DNA of 64,000 nt, taken from Peptoniphilaceae bacterium (lineage in GTDB: Bacteria > Bacillota > Clostridia > Tissierellales > Peptoniphilaceae). This document shows, piece by piece, positions 1 through 8,624 of the stretch. The DNA lies in the NCBI GenBank assembly GCA_902363535.1, contig CABJAE010000003.1, positions 1-64,000 of the forward strand, read 5' to 3'. The position numbers and the translations under genes are program-made. Every line of letters starts with the position of its first letter. Within the stretch, counting starts at the first letter, position 1. The notes under the pieces were generated by a model. It was given only the letters and a program-made list of their open reading frames with translations, was not told the origin of the DNA and searched no databases.

Positions 1-20
1 CAGGATCAAACTCTCAATAA
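1..20 (-). rRNA. 16S rRNA, 5' end only (gene leaves the window at the left edge)
   Basis: The first 14 bases are the reverse complement of the universal 16S 5' primer site (AGAGTTTGATCCTG read on the minus strand). The mature 5' end should lie near base 17-21. Just upstream, a CAAACTC/GAGTTTG pair (bases 7-13 and 28-34) could let the leader fold with the 16S 5' end. Only the tip of the gene is present, so nothing can be said about the rest of the rrn operon. Confidence 0.9.
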
Positions 21-150
21 AAACTTTGAGTTTGCTTAGCTCGGATCCACTGACTGTGTTCCGCTTTAAGCTTATAGATTGTTATGGTTTAATCTCTTAT
101 ACCATTTAATTAACTTGGTTCAGTGCTGTGTCTTGCGAAACAGCTTATTT

Positions 151-179
151 AGTATATCCCGCAGGGGCTTTTTTGTCAA
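151..179 (-). promoter_or_regulatory. rRNA promoter P3 (proximal)
   Basis: Read on the minus strand, -35 TTGACA (174-179), an exact 17-bp spacer and -10 TATACT (151-156) point toward the 16S gene. An A/T-rich tract beginning AAAGATTTAAAAAGTGC lies directly upstream of the -35, as expected for an UP element. A weaker CTGAAC/TATAAG candidate lies further downstream. Confidence 0.8.
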
Positions 180-237
180 GCACTTTTTAAATCTTTGTAA
201 AAAGTTTTTTTGACGTGCCTCACGTGACAACTTGTAT

Positions 238-266
238 AGTTTACCATGTCGGTAAGCTGTCGTCAA
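238..266 (-). promoter_or_regulatory. rRNA promoter P2 (middle)
   Basis: Minus strand -35 TTGACG (261-266), 17-bp spacer, -10 TAAACT (238-243). The sequence upstream of this -35 repeats the P3 UP-like tract almost exactly (GTCAAGCACTTTTTAAATCT on the plus strand, at both 175 and 262), so the two promoters look like a duplication. Confidence 0.7.
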
Positions 267-329
267 GCACTTTTTAAATCTTTTTTATTTAGACCGTGCT
301 TGACCCGCCATCGATTTGATGACTTTGCT

Positions 330-358
330 ATTATACTAACTCTCCCGCCCCGTGTCAA
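330..358 (-). promoter_or_regulatory. rRNA promoter P1 (distal, full consensus)
   Basis: Minus strand -35 TTGACA (353-358), 17-bp spacer, -10 TATAAT (330-335): both hexamers and the spacing are exact consensus. The spacer is GC-rich. With P2 and P3 this makes three tandem promoters about 90 bp apart, typical of growth-rate-controlled rRNA transcription. Confidence 0.85.
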
Positions 359-399
359 GACGTAGTTATCATTCTTTTAGATTTTTGTAAAAGGATTCT

Positions 400-669
400 T
401 CAGACCATGCGCATGGCGTAGACATCGTCTTCCTTCATTTTCTTGTCAACGTAGGAGCAGTCTGCACGCACGCGAAGATCGTGATCGACGACGTAATTGA
501 TGAATGCTTCGAACAGGGCACCGGCTACGCCTTGCCCCCGCACGGCTTCGGTAGTTTCCGTGTGGTAAGCCTGTACGGTTTTGCCGTCGATGAACCGGTA
601 ATCCAATACGGCGTCCGGCGAATTTACATCGCCTACATAGAATCGTCCGTCGGTATGTTTAATCTTCAT
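400..669 (-). CDS. Small GNAT-family N-acetyltransferase (YidJ/COG2388-like)
   Basis: An 89-residue protein starting MKIKHTDGRFYVG. The start at 669 was chosen because an AAAGGAAG ribosome binding site lies five bases upstream; a longer reading frame to 759 has no such site. The motif VRGQGVAGALFEAF matches the acetyl-CoA pyrophosphate-binding loop (R/QxxGxG/A) of GNAT enzymes, and the length and a single beta-alpha core fit the short COG2388 group, whose substrates are mostly unknown. The gene stands between the LCP gene terminator and the rRNA promoters and reads toward the rRNA operon. No clear terminator separates it from the rRNA promoters. Confidence 0.75.
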   Translation of the reverse strand: MKIKHTDGRFYVGDVNSPDAVLDYRFIDGKTVQAYHTETTEAVRGQGVAGALFEAFINYVVDHDLRVRADCSYVDKKMKEDDVYAMRMV

Positions 670-726
670 GGAATCTTCCTTTCTTATCCATTTGCTTACG
701 CTGTTTTTACCTTTATACCCGCCCAT

Positions 727-755
727 GAAAAAAGTCCCCGACGAAGCGAGAACTT
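727..755 (-). terminator. Terminator of the LCP gene
   Basis: On the minus strand a stem AAGTTCTCG... pairs with CGGGGACTT, capped by a CTTCG-type loop, and is followed by TTTTTT. It lies just after the LCP stop codon at 768. Confidence 0.7.
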
Positions 756-767
756 TCATTGTCTTTC

Positions 768-1802
768 TTATTCGTTTGTCGATTCACCCGTATCGGCTGC
801 GTCGGAATTTTCTTGATTTGCTTTCTTTTGCTCTTGGATTTCATCGTAGTAGCCGATCTTGCCTTCAGCAAAGCGGCGCACTTGCTCTCTGGCCGACGCC
901 TGATCGACGATGTAGTAATCAATGCTTCCGATCCGCTTGTTCTCTCCGACCAAGGTATCGGTTTGGATGTTTTCCCTGTCCATATCCAGGCCCATTTTCG
1001 CCAGGTAGGCGATTTGTCCGTAGGTCAGATTTGTCTCGATATTGTCTAAAGCGATGTCGATGAGCTCGGGAATTTTCAAGATCATCATGGGCCGCTTCAG
1101 TTTGTCGAAGAGCTGCATGATAAATCGCTGTTGCACTTGGATCCGGTCGATGTCTTGATCTTCATAGATCTTGCGTATACGCAAGTAGCGCACCGCATCG
1201 GCGCCATCAAGCTTTTGCTTGCCTTTTTTAAAGTCGATGTGCAGATTTGGCACCACGTAAGTATCTTCGTAGCTGTAATCAAAGGGGATATCCACATCGA
1301 TGCCGCCCACGGCATCCACCAGGCGTTCCACGGCGTTGTAGTCCACGGTGGCGTAGTAGTCGATCTTCACGTCGAGGAAGTTTTCCACCGTCTCTTCCGC
1401 CAACTTTTCTCCGCCGTAGGCGTAGGCGTGGCCCAACTTGGTCTTTCCTTGGTGGCCTTCGATGTCGACATACGTATCTCGAGGCAAGGAAAGGAGTTGT
1501 GCCCGCTTGGTCACCGGATCGATGGTAACGAGCATGACCACGTCACTGCGCGTGGGATTGCCCTCCTCGGTCATGTCCGTCGTCGCCGTCTTGTCGATGC
1601 CGAAAAGCAAAATATGGAGCGGGTCGTCGCCGGTAAAGGGATTTGTCGTATCTAATTTATTTATTCTTTTCGTCGCCTCTTCCCGCGACAATTCGTGGCT
1701 TCTTTTTGTGATCGGTCGATCGACCAATTCATAGCCCAGCACCAAGGCCCCGGACAAGGCGGCGATTAAAAGCGCCGCCACGATGATTTTCAGTACTTTC
1801 AT
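768..1802 (-). CDS. LytR-CpsA-Psr (LCP) family cell-wall polymer ligase
   Basis: A 344-residue protein with one N-terminal membrane helix (residues 5-23) and an extracellular LCP domain. Visible family motifs are HILLFGIDK near residue 64, a TRSDVVMLVTIDP strand, LSLPRDTYVDI and a DAVGGIDVDIPFDY stretch; the Arg and Asp residues in them bind the polyprenyl-pyrophosphate substrate in characterised LCP enzymes. Such proteins transfer teichoic-acid-like or capsular polymers from lipid carriers to peptidoglycan on the outer membrane face. The C-terminus is a charged, low-complexity tail (EQKKANQEN...). The ATG at 1802 is preceded by AGAGGTG. It is probably monocistronic, with its own promoter and terminator. 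Confidence 0.9.
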   Translation of the reverse strand: MKVLKIIVAALLIAALSGALVLGYELVDRPITKRSHELSREEATKRINKLDTTNPFTGDDPLHILLFGIDKTATTDMTEEGNPTRSDVVMLVTIDPVTKRAQLLSLPRDTYVDIEGHQGKTKLGHAYAYGGEKLAEETVENFLDVKIDYYATVDYNAVERLVDAVGGIDVDIPFDYSYEDTYVVPNLHIDFKKGKQKLDGADAVRYLRIRKIYEDQDIDRIQVQQRFIMQLFDKLKRPMMILKIPELIDIALDNIETNLTYGQIAYLAKMGLDMDRENIQTDTLVGENKRIGSIDYYIVDQASAREQVRRFAEGKIGYYDEIQEQKKANQENSDAADTGESTNE

Positions 1803-1828
1803 TTAACACCTCTTTTTAGTCTTTTACT

Positions 1829-1857
1829 ATCTTACCGAAACAGAAAGGTCTTGGCAA
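1829..1857 (-). promoter_or_regulatory. Promoter of the LCP gene
   Basis: Minus strand -35 TTGCCA (1852-1857), 17-bp spacer, -10 TAAGAT (1829-1834), 27 bases before the LCP start codon. Confidence 0.55.
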
Positions 1858-2085
1858 TATGGGATGATGCAGTTTTTTTCTTCGTTTTGCTTTCACACAT
1901 TTGTTTCTATTCATTGTTCCGAGATACTCACATAGTGGACGTGGCGATCCATTTTTGTCTTGCTATAATTATATCTTCGCGATTCTTTCCGGGGGAGGGA
2001 AAAAGGGCGTTGCGATTGGATAGGTTACAATAATTAGGACAGTTTTCTTAAGGTGTGGTATCTTATGATCAACAAGGAGGATCAA

Positions 2086-2397
2086 ATGGATAAAGCACCT
2101 AGAAAAAGAAGAGTCTTCTCAGACGAGTTCAAGCAGCACGTGGTGGACCTATACGAGGAAGGCATGAGTCGGCAAGAGATCATTCAGAAATATTCGTTAA
2201 CCCCTTCAGCTTTTGACCGCTGGGTTAGTCAATTCCGCACCACCGGGACCTTCAAAGAGACGGTTTCGTTGAGTGAATCGGATCAGGAAAAGATTGCCTT
2301 GCGTAAAGAGATTCAACGACTCAAGATGGAGAATGATATTTTAAAGCAGGCCGCGCTGATACTTGCGGAGAAAAACGATACGTCATCGATCGTTTGA
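2086..2397 (+). CDS. IS3-family transposase OrfA (helix-turn-helix subunit)
   Basis: A 103-residue protein beginning MDKAPRKRRVFSDEFKQ. The ATG at 2086 follows an AAGGAGG site; an upstream GTG in frame lacks one. Residues 8-60 form the HTH_23/OrfA DNA-binding domain (FSDEFKQHVVDLYEEGMSR), and residues 70-100 are a leucine-zipper-like helix (EIQRLKMENDILKQAALILAEK) used for multimerisation with OrfAB. It binds the IS ends. Its last codons overlap orfB, which is in the -1 frame. Confidence 0.9.
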   Translation: MDKAPRKRRVFSDEFKQHVVDLYEEGMSRQEIIQKYSLTPSAFDRWVSQFRTTGTFKETVSLSESDQEKIALRKEIQRLKMENDILKQAALILAEKNDTSSIV

Positions 2398-3239
2398 AGC
2401 ACAAATACCCGGTATCAGCGCTTTGCAGAGTGTTAGGAATCAGCCGTTCCGCTTACTATTACCGGCCGAAGCCTCTTACCGATGAGGCCATCGAGCTGGA
2501 GATCAAGGTTCGCTCCATCTTTCGCGCAAGTCATAACGTCTATGGCGCGCGCAGGATAAAAAGTAAGTTAGAAGCAGAAAACATCGTCGCCTCTAGGCGA
2601 CGAATTCGCGCCATCATGAAGAAACTTCACTTGGTATCCGTCTACACCAAAGCAAAATACAGACACCACCCGACCAGGAAAAACGAAGAGAAAGTACGCA
2701 ACGTTCTCAACCGAGAATTTAGTCATCGTAAACCGCTGGAGGTCATCGTTTCCGACCTGACCTATGTTCGCATCAATCAGAGATGGGCCTACGTTTGTGC
2801 CATTACTGATCTTTTCAATCGCGAAGTCATCGGCTACTCCTGCGGCCTTCGTCGCGATGCTGCCCTTATTCAGGAAGCATTTAACACCATTCCCTACCCC
2901 CTCGACGCTGTCCAATACTTTCACACCGATCGAGGCAAAGAATTCGACAACAACACCATTTGTGCCATCTTAAAAGCAAACGGCATCAAACGATCCCTAA
3001 GCCGACCTGGCAATCCATACGACAACGCCGCGGCAGAAAACATATTTAAAAGTTTCAAAACCGAGTTTTTAGAGAGAGAAACCTTTCAAAGCCTTAACGA
3101 GTTAAGAGAAAAACTCAGCGACTATGTGCAGTGGTGGAACAACGACCGAGTGCACACAAGCCTTGAAAACATGACCCCGCTCGCATACAGGACAAAGAAA
3201 GCAGTGGAAGACAAAGACCGTTTACAGTTGACACCTTAA
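2394..3239 (+). CDS. IS3-family transposase OrfB (DDE integrase subunit)
   Basis: About 281 residues with an HTH_21 region (ASRRRIRAIMKKLHLVS) followed by an rve integrase core. The DDE residues are visible in DLTYVRI, HTDRGKEF and DNAAAENIFKSFK. It may start at TTG 2394, overlapping the orfA stop. In the same frame upstream, codons for EKRYVIDRLKHKYP resemble the junction of fused OrfAB proteins, and orfA passes through GAG AAA AAC there, so a programmed -1 frameshift making OrfAB is likely. The fusion would be the active transposase. Confidence 0.9.
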   Translation: MKHKYPVSALCRVLGISRSAYYYRPKPLTDEAIELEIKVRSIFRASHNVYGARRIKSKLEAENIVASRRRIRAIMKKLHLVSVYTKAKYRHHPTRKNEEKVRNVLNREFSHRKPLEVIVSDLTYVRINQRWAYVCAITDLFNREVIGYSCGLRRDAALIQEAFNTIPYPLDAVQYFHTDRGKEFDNNTICAILKANGIKRSLSRPGNPYDNAAAENIFKSFKTEFLERETFQSLNELREKLSDYVQWWNNDRVHTSLENMTPLAYRTKKAVEDKDRLQLTP

Positions 3240-3531
3240 GAAAAGTGTCCAAAAAAGTGTTGCCATTCCACAACTATACATCCGTTTCGTGAAGGCTTCG
3301 CCTCCTCGAAACGGTGTAAGACTGCATCTGACCTTCCTACGACTCGCTTCGCTCGTCGGGATAGGTCATGAAATCGCAACGCCTTTTTCCCTCCCCCGGA
3401 AGTATCGGTTGAAGTAAAGGTGTGAATTAAAAAATGGTTTTGCTTGTCTCGTCTATCCGTTTTCATAAGAATGAAGACTTACTTAAAAAAAGAGTCCGTG
3501 GTCTGTTCCCTTTGGAGAAATATGTATTTTT

Positions 3532-3571
3532 AAATAGAGAAAGGACGTGTTTCCACGTCCTTTCTCTATTT
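3532..3571 (-). terminator. Terminator of tuf / str operon
   Basis: A perfect 18-bp stem (3532-3549 with 3554-3571) closes a four-base loop that reads GAAA on the minus strand. It lies just beyond the tuf stop codon. The minus-strand tail is ATTTAAAAATAC rather than a pure T tract, while the plus-strand side carries a T-rich tract, so it may work in both directions. Confidence 0.8.
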
Positions 3572-3584
3572 GTTTGTTTTTTTG

Positions 3585-4778
3585 TTATTCTACAATCTTG
3601 GATACGACCCCGGAGGCGACGGTGCGGCCGCCTTCTCTGATGGCGAAGCGTAATCCTTCGTCCATGGCGACGGGGGTGATGAGTTCGACTTTGAAGGTGG
3701 CGTTGTCGCCGGGCATGACCATTTCGACACCGTCTGCTAAGGTGATGTCGCCGGTTACGTCGGTGGTTCTGAAGTAGAATTGGGGACGGTAGCCGTTAAA
3801 GAACGGGGTGTGGCGTCCGCCTTCTTCTTTGCTCAGGACGTAGACTTCGGCTTCGAATTTGGTGTGGGGATGGATGCTGCCGGGTTCTGCCAGTACTTGG
3901 CCGCGTTCGATTTCGTCTCTTTGAACGCCGCGGAGCAGAAGGCCGACGTTGTCGCCTGCTTCGGCTTGGTCGAGTTGTTTTCTGAACATTTCGACGCCGG
4001 TGACGACGACGGTTCTTTTTTCGGTGGTTAAGCCGACGATTTCGACGTTGTCGTTGACTTTGATGGTGCCGCGTTCAACACGACCGGTGGCGACGGTGCC
4101 GCGGCCGGTGATGGAGAAGATGTCTTCGACGGGCATGAGGAAGGGGTGATCGATGTCGCGGATGGGATCGTCGATCCATTCGTCGACGGTGTCCATGAGG
4201 GCGACGATTTTGTCTCCCCATTCTCCGTCGGGATCTTCCAATGCTTTTAAGGCGCTGCCCACGGTGATGGGGGTGTTGTCGCCGTCGAATTCGTATTCGC
4301 TTAAGAGATCTCTGACTTCCATTTCGACGAGTTCGATGAGTTCGTCGTCATCGACTTGGTCTTGTTTGTTTAAGAAGACGACGATTTTGGGGACGCCGAC
4401 TTGGCGGGCCAAGAGGATGTGTTCGCGGGTTTGGGGCATGGGGCCGTCTGCCGCACTTACAACGAGGATGGCGCCGTCCATTTGGGCTGCGCCGGTGATC
4501 ATGTTTTTAACGTAGTCGGCGTGGCCGGGGCAGTCGACGTGGGCGTAGTGGCGTTTTTCGGTCTCGTATTCGACGTGGGACGTGGAGATGGTGATGCCGC
4601 GTTCTCTTTCTTCGGGGGCTTTGTCGATGTTTGCGTAGTCGACGAATTCGCCGGAGCCGAAGCGTTTGTTTAATACGAGGGTGATTGCCGCCGTAAGGGT
4701 GGTCTTGCCGTGGTCGACGTGGCCGATGGTGCCGACGTTGACGTGGGGTTTGTTTCTTTCAAATTTTCCTTTTGCCAT
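3585..4778 (-). CDS. tuf: Elongation factor Tu
   Basis: A 397-residue protein, full length for EF-Tu. It delivers aminoacyl-tRNA to the ribosomal A site using GTP. The GTPase motifs are GHVDHGKTT (P-loop, residues 19-27), [12 protein letters not shown] (switch II) and NKQD (guanine recognition), followed by the two beta-barrel domains. The ATG is preceded by AAAGGAGG. It is the last gene of the str operon, 29 bases after fusA, and ends at a strong hairpin. No other tuf copy is in the window. Confidence 0.99.
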   Translation of the reverse strand: MAKGKFERNKPHVNVGTIGHVDHGKTTLTAAITLVLNKRFGSGEFVDYANIDKAPEERERGITISTSHVEYETEKRHYAHVDCPGHADYVKNMITGAAQMDGAILVVSAADGPMPQTREHILLARQVGVPKIVVFLNKQDQVDDDELIELVEMEVRDLLSEYEFDGDNTPITVGSALKALEDPDGEWGDKIVALMDTVDEWIDDPIRDIDHPFLMPVEDIFSITGRGTVATGRVERGTIKVNDNVEIVGLTTEKRTVVVTGVEMFRKQLDQAEAGDNVGLLLRGVQRDEIERGQVLAEPGSIHPHTKFEAEVYVLSKEEGGRHTPFFNGYRPQFYFRTTDVTGDITLADGVEMVMPGDNATFKVELITPVAMDEGLRFAIREGGRTVASGVVSKIVE

Positions 4779-4807
4779 TGTATATCCTCCTTTAATTTGG
4801 ATTTGAC

Positions 4808-6883
4808 TTATTTATTTTTGCCGTTGAGTACTTCTTCGGACACGTTCTTGGGAACTTGTTCGTAGTGGTCGAATTGCATGGAGTAGTTTGCGCGGCCTTG
4901 GGTGTTGGAACGCAAGCTGGTTGCGTAGCCGAACATTTCAGCCAAGGGGACGTAGCAGGTGACGATTTGCGCACCGGCTACCAATTCCATCCCTTCCATA
5001 CGGCCACGGCGGGAGTTAATGTCGCCGATAACATCGCCCATGTACTCTTCGGGAGTTACGATTTCGACTTTCATGACCGGTTCGAGCAGTACGGGATTGG
5101 CCTTGGATAAGGCATCGCGCAATGCCATGGAGCCGGCGATCTTAAATGCCATTTCCGAAGAGTCGACATCGTGGAAGGAGCCGTCGTAGAGGCTGACTTT
5201 GACATCGAGAACTTCGTAGCCGCCGAGAACACCGTTTTGCATGGCTTCTTCGATCCCTTGTTGGGTGGGTCCGATAAATTCCTTGGGAATGGCGCCACCA
5301 ACGATGTTGTTTTCGAATTCAAAGCCTTTGCCCGCTTCGAGGGGTTCGACTTTGATCTTGGCGTGACCGTATTGACCGCGACCACCGGATTGACGAACGA
5401 ATTTGCCTTCGCCGTCGGCGGATCCGAGGATGCCTTCGCGGTAGGATACTTTCGGGTTACCGATGTTTGCTTCAACTTTAAATTCGCGGAGCAGACGGTC
5501 GACGATAATATCCAAGTGCAATTCGCCCATGCCGGCGATGATGGTTTGACCGGTTTCTTCGTCGGTGTAGGTTCTGAAGGTCGGGTCTTCTTCGGCGAGT
5601 TTTTGCAGACCGATGGACATTTTGTCTTGAGACGCCTTGGTCTTCGGTTCGATGGCGACGGAGATAACGGGTTCCGGGAATTCCATGTTTTCCAAAATGA
5701 TAAGATCATCTTCGGAACAGAGGGTGTCCCCGGTGGATGTATCTTTTAAACCGACGGCAGCGGCGATTTCACCGGCATAGATTTCTTCGACTTCTTCACG
5801 CTTGTTGGCGTGCATCAAAAGGATACGACCGACGCGTTCTCTCTTGCCCTTGCTGGAGTTGTAGACGTAGCTTCCGGCCTTTAATGTACCGGAGTAGACG
5901 CGGAAGTAGGAAAGTTTCCCTACATAGGGGTCGGTAACGATCTTAAATGCCAATGCGGAGAAGGGTTCGTCGTCGCTTGCGTGACGATCTTCTTCTTCGT
6001 CCGTATCGGGATCCACGCCGACAATGGCGGGAATGTCTACCGGCGAGGGCAGGTAGTCGATAATGGCATCGAGTAAGAGTTGTACCCCTTTGTTTTTGTA
6101 AGAGGAACCGCAGGTGACGGGCGTCATGGCCACGTCCAGGGTTCCCTTACGGATGGCGCGTTTAATGGCTTCTTGGGTGACTTCTTCGCCTTCCAAATAG
6201 GCCATCATTAAGTCTTCGTCGAATTCGGAGACTTTTTCGATCATGTTTTCGCGCCATTCTTCGGCTTGTGCCTTGTATTCTTCGGGCACTTCCGTGATTT
6301 CAATTTCGGTACCCATGTCATCTTTGTAGATTTCAGCTTCCATGGTGACCAAGTCGATCATGCCGATGAAGCTTTCTTCGGCGCCCATGGGAATTTGAAT
6401 CGGGACGGGATTACCGTGTAATTTGTCTTCGATGGTTTTTACCGAACGGAAGAAGTCGGCACCGGTAACGTCCATTTTGTTAATGTGCGCGATTCTGGGA
6501 ACGTGGTAGCGGTCAGCTTGGCGCCAAACCGTTTCCGATTGCGGTTCGACCCCGCTCTTCGCATCGAAGAGGGAAACGGCACCGTCGAGGACGCGAAGGG
6601 AACGTTCAACTTCTACGGTGAAGTCGACGTGGCCCGGTGTGTCGATGATGTTCAGGCGATAGCCTTTCCAGTGCGCGGTGGTAGCAGCGGAAGTGATCGT
6701 GATCCCACGTTCTTGCTCTTGCTCCATCCAGTCCATTTGGGCGCCACCGTCGTGGGTTTCCCCGATCTTGTGGATCCGACCGGTGTAATACAGAATCCGT
6801 TCGGTCGTCGTCGTTTTACCGGCGTCGATGTGCGCCATAATTCCGATATTGCGTACTTTATTAAGCGGCACTTCTCTAGCCAC
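4808..6883 (-). CDS. fusA: Elongation factor G
   Basis: A 691-residue translocase GTPase. It moves tRNA-mRNA through the ribosome after peptide transfer and, with RRF, recycles ribosomes. The G-domain motifs are visible: [15 protein letters not shown] (P-loop), the RGITITSAA switch [10 protein letters not shown] and NKMD, and domain IV is present near the C-terminus. The start is GTG at 6883 behind AAAGGGGAA. It lies between rpsG and tuf in the classical str order, 15 bases after rpsG, so it is surely cotranscribed. It is the target of fusidic acid in general; no resistance assignment is made here. Confidence 0.99.
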   Translation of the reverse strand: MAREVPLNKVRNIGIMAHIDAGKTTTTERILYYTGRIHKIGETHDGGAQMDWMEQEQERGITITSAATTAHWKGYRLNIIDTPGHVDFTVEVERSLRVLDGAVSLFDAKSGVEPQSETVWRQADRYHVPRIAHINKMDVTGADFFRSVKTIEDKLHGNPVPIQIPMGAEESFIGMIDLVTMEAEIYKDDMGTEIEITEVPEEYKAQAEEWRENMIEKVSEFDEDLMMAYLEGEEVTQEAIKRAIRKGTLDVAMTPVTCGSSYKNKGVQLLLDAIIDYLPSPVDIPAIVGVDPDTDEEEDRHASDDEPFSALAFKIVTDPYVGKLSYFRVYSGTLKAGSYVYNSSKGKRERVGRILLMHANKREEVEEIYAGEIAAAVGLKDTSTGDTLCSEDDLIILENMEFPEPVISVAIEPKTKASQDKMSIGLQKLAEEDPTFRTYTDEETGQTIIAGMGELHLDIIVDRLLREFKVEANIGNPKVSYREGILGSADGEGKFVRQSGGRGQYGHAKIKVEPLEAGKGFEFENNIVGGAIPKEFIGPTQQGIEEAMQNGVLGGYEVLDVKVSLYDGSFHDVDSSEMAFKIAGSMALRDALSKANPVLLEPVMKVEIVTPEEYMGDVIGDINSRRGRMEGMELVAGAQIVTCYVPLAEMFGYATSLRSNTQGRANYSMQFDHYEQVPKNVSEEVLNGKNK

Positions 6884-6898
6884 GTAATTTCCCCTTTC

Positions 6899-7369
6899 TT
6901 ACCATCTGAAATGAGCAAAAGCTTTGTTTGCTTCTGCCGCACGATGCATTTCGTCCTTACGCTTCACTGCGCCGCCCAGGTCGTTGGATGCATCCAAAAT
7001 TTCTTTGGATAAGCGTTCGACCATGGTTTTTTCACCGCGCTCTCTGGCGTAACGAACGATCCAGCGAAGGCCCAAGGTTTGACGTCTTTCGGGACGCACT
7101 TCCAAGGGGACTTGATAGTTGGCACCGCCGATACGGCGTGCTTTGACTTCCAAAACCGGCATGGCATTGTTTAATGCTTTGTAGAATACTTCTAAGGGAT
7201 CCTCACCGGTTGCTTCTTTTACGGCATCCAGTGCGCCGTAGACGATTCGTTGGGCCGTGCCCCGTTTGCCGTCTAACATGACGTTGTTGATTAATTTGGT
7301 AATGACAACGTCGCCGTATACGGGATCGGGCATGACCTCTCTTTTAGGAATATGTCCTTTTCTTGGCAT
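6899..7369 (-). CDS. rpsG: 30S ribosomal protein S7
   Basis: A 156-residue protein of standard length that nucleates the 30S head by binding 16S rRNA. It opens [20 protein letters not shown] and has the typical [19 protein letters not shown] stretch. The ATG follows TAAGGAGGG. The 96-base gap to rpsL is much larger than the other gaps in this operon and contains a GAGCA/TGCTC pair. S7 autoregulates its operon in E. coli from the same intercistronic position, but conservation of that mechanism here is only a possibility. Confidence 0.99.
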   Translation of the reverse strand: MPRKGHIPKREVMPDPVYGDVVITKLINNVMLDGKRGTAQRIVYGALDAVKEATGEDPLEVFYKALNNAMPVLEVKARRIGGANYQVPLEVRPERRQTLGLRWIVRYARERGEKTMVERLSKEILDASNDLGGAVKRKDEMHRAAEANKAFAHFRW

Positions 7370-7465
7370 TCTCTTCCCTCCTTAACTATTTGGTTGAGAA
7401 AAATCAACGGTACTCGACAGATGTCGTGTGCCAAGAGCATCTATTGAAAAGATTGTGCTCTTTGA

Positions 7466-7882
7466 TTAGTTACTTTTCGGTTTCTTTGCACCATATTTGG
7501 AACGCGCTTGTCTTCTTCCGTCGACGCCTGCCGTATCCAAGGTTCCCCGAACGACGTGGTAACGCACACCGGGAAGGTCCTTAACACGACCGCCGCGAAC
7601 TAAGACGACACTGTGTTCTTGCAAGTTATGGCCAATTCCGGGAATGTATGCCATGACTTCGTAGCCGTTGGAAAGACGAACACGGGCAACTTTACGGAGC
7701 GCGGAGTTCGGTTTCTTCGGCGTTACAGTACGAACCGCGACGCAAACGCCTCTTTTTTGAGGGGAGTTAACGACGGTTTGTTCTTTTTGTAAGGAATCGT
7801 AGTTGAATCCCAAAGCCGGCGATTTCGACTTCGTTTCGGATCTCTTTCTACCCTTCTTTACAAGTTGGTTAATTGTAGGCAC
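7466..7882 (-). CDS. rpsL: 30S ribosomal protein S12
   Basis: A 138-residue decoding-centre protein. The conserved [16 protein letters not shown] and [13 protein letters not shown] segments are present, with lysine at the classical streptomycin-determining position of the TPKKPNSA motif. The start is GTG at 7882 (MPTINQLV) with AAAGGAGG upstream. It is the first gene of the str operon rpsL-rpsG-fusA-tuf. A hairpin lies in the leader between the predicted promoter and this start. Confidence 0.99.
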   Translation of the reverse strand: MPTINQLVKKGRKRSETKSKSPALGFNYDSLQKEQTVVNSPQKRGVCVAVRTVTPKKPNSALRKVARVRLSNGYEVMAYIPGIGHNLQEHSVVLVRGGRVKDLPGVRYHVVRGTLDTAGVDGRRQARSKYGAKKPKSN

Positions 7883-7945
7883 TTAGTGCACCTCCTTTAA
7901 TTATTGTGTAGTTCTTACAGCACAAATCGATTTTCAATCATGAAA

Positions 7946-7968
7946 AACTACCCGTAGAGCGGGTAGTT
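7946..7968 (-). terminator. Hairpin terminator between bioY and rpsL
   Basis: On the minus strand AACTACCCG, a five-base loop (CTCTA) and CGGGTAGTT are followed by TTTC, a standard intrinsic terminator. It can end bioY transcripts, but it also lies downstream of the predicted str promoter (7996-8024), so it may act as an attenuator of the str operon. Confidence 0.75.
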
Positions 7969-7995
7969 CCTGATGCGTTCGATTTACACTTCGCT

Positions 7996-8024
7996 AGTGT
8001 ACCATCTTTTCGTTCAATTTTCAA
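7996..8024 (-). promoter_or_regulatory. Predicted str operon promoter
   Basis: Minus strand -35 TTGAAA (8019-8024), 17-bp spacer, -10 TACACT (7996-8001). It lies 25 bases past the bioY stop and upstream of the hairpin at 7946-7968. No equally good promoter was found between that hairpin and rpsL. Confidence 0.6.
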
Positions 8025-8048
8025 GCATTTTGCGGGATTTATCCCCCT

Positions 8049-8591
8049 TTATGCCCGGATTTCTTTTAAAAAACCCGGTTGCGTCGTATAGAGGCGTTCA
8101 GCCACCCATGCGACGGGGACGGCCTTCACTAAATCCACGGGTATAAAGGCGATCATGGTCTTAAACGCGGCGGCGAAATTTTCGCTGTTTGCGTACAAAC
8201 TGATCAGGCCCGAGAAGTTAATGAGCAGGGCGCCGAAGACGACGAAAATCGCAAGAAATGTGAAGTAGCCGCGGCTTTTTGCTTTCTCAAGGGCAAGTCC
8301 CACGAAAAAGGGTGAGAGCAGGTAGCCGATAAAGTAGGAGCCGGTTAGGCCGAAAAAGACGGCCGCGCCGCTCCGTCCTCCGGGCAAGACCGGCAGGCCG
8401 ATGGCGATGCATAGCAGAAAGATGAAGACGGTGAGGGTTCCGTTTTTCTTCCCGAGGACGGCGCCGGCCAGGGCGCACACCATGTTTTGAAGAACGATGG
8501 GCACGCCGAGAGGGGTGGGGATTGCAAGCAAGCCGCTTAAAATAATGATGGCGAGATACATGGCCATGGTAGTCAGTTGTTTTGTTTTCAT
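8049..8591 (-). CDS. bioY: Biotin ECF transporter substrate-binding subunit BioY
   Basis: A 180-residue integral membrane protein with about six helices. It opens with the family pattern TPLGVPIVLQNMVCALAGAVLG, followed by LPVLPGGRSG and a glycine-rich FFGLTGSYFIGYLL helix, the landmarks of BioY. It captures biotin and works with a shared energising module (EcfA1A2T), which is not in this window. RBS GGAGG precedes the ATG. It sits alone between rpoC and rpsL with its own promoter overlapped by a perfect inverted repeat, so biotin-responsive repression is likely. No biotin synthesis genes are seen, consistent with scavenging. Confidence 0.92.
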   Translation of the reverse strand: MKTKQLTTMAMYLAIIILSGLLAIPTPLGVPIVLQNMVCALAGAVLGKKNGTLTVFIFLLCIAIGLPVLPGGRSGAAVFFGLTGSYFIGYLLSPFFVGLALEKAKSRGYFTFLAIFVVFGALLINFSGLISLYANSENFAAAFKTMIAFIPVDLVKAVPVAWVAERLYTTQPGFLKEIRA

Positions 8592-8603
8592 GAATGAACC
8601 TCC

Positions 8604-8624
8604 ATTTACAATGCTATTGTAAAT
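8604..8624 (-). promoter_or_regulatory. Operator palindrome in the bioY promoter
   Basis: A perfect 9-bp inverted repeat, ATTTACAAT-GCT-ATTGTAAAT, overlaps the last bases of the -10 and the expected transcription start of bioY, and ends just before the RBS. A repressor bound here would block initiation. The sequence does not match the BirA-type GTTAAC-based operator I know, so the regulator is unassigned. Confidence 0.75.

Larger units (their letters stand above)
2037..3250 (+). mobile_element. IS3-family insertion sequence (IS150-like), complete
   Basis: A 1,214-bp element with 20-bp terminal inverted repeats: GGACAGTTTTCTTAAGGTGT at 2037-2056 and its reverse complement with one mismatch at 3231-3250. 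It holds the usual two overlapping reading frames, orfA and orfB. The right repeat includes the orfB stop codon. No convincing target duplication is visible (left flank ends ATTA, right flank begins AAAA). Both frames appear intact, so the element may still be active. Confidence 0.9.
1987..3401. repeat. Palindromic intergenic repeat (MITE-like) split by the IS3 element
   Basis: A 31-base sequence at 1987-2017 (TTCCGGGGGAGGGAAAAAGG...) recurs as its reverse complement at 3372-3401 with a single one-base indel. These outer inverted repeats bracket the IS. Without the IS (2037-3250) they would enclose about 200 bp that code for nothing obvious and hold two further hairpins: CCGTTTCG/CGAAACGG at 3282-3314 with a nested AGGC/GCCT stem, and CGAC...GTCG at about 3341-3359. 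This accounts for most of the gene-free stretch 3251-3530. It could be a non-autonomous element or a genomic palindromic repeat that served as an IS landing site. Confidence 0.65.

Noticed and set aside
3236..3466. Small minus-strand frame to the right of the IS3 element
   Set aside because: It spans the IS end and the hairpins of the intergenic repeat, with no ribosome site.
5171..5749. Plus-strand open frame of 192 residues opposite fusA
   Set aside because: Codon bias of fusA creates the open antisense frame; there is no start context or homology.
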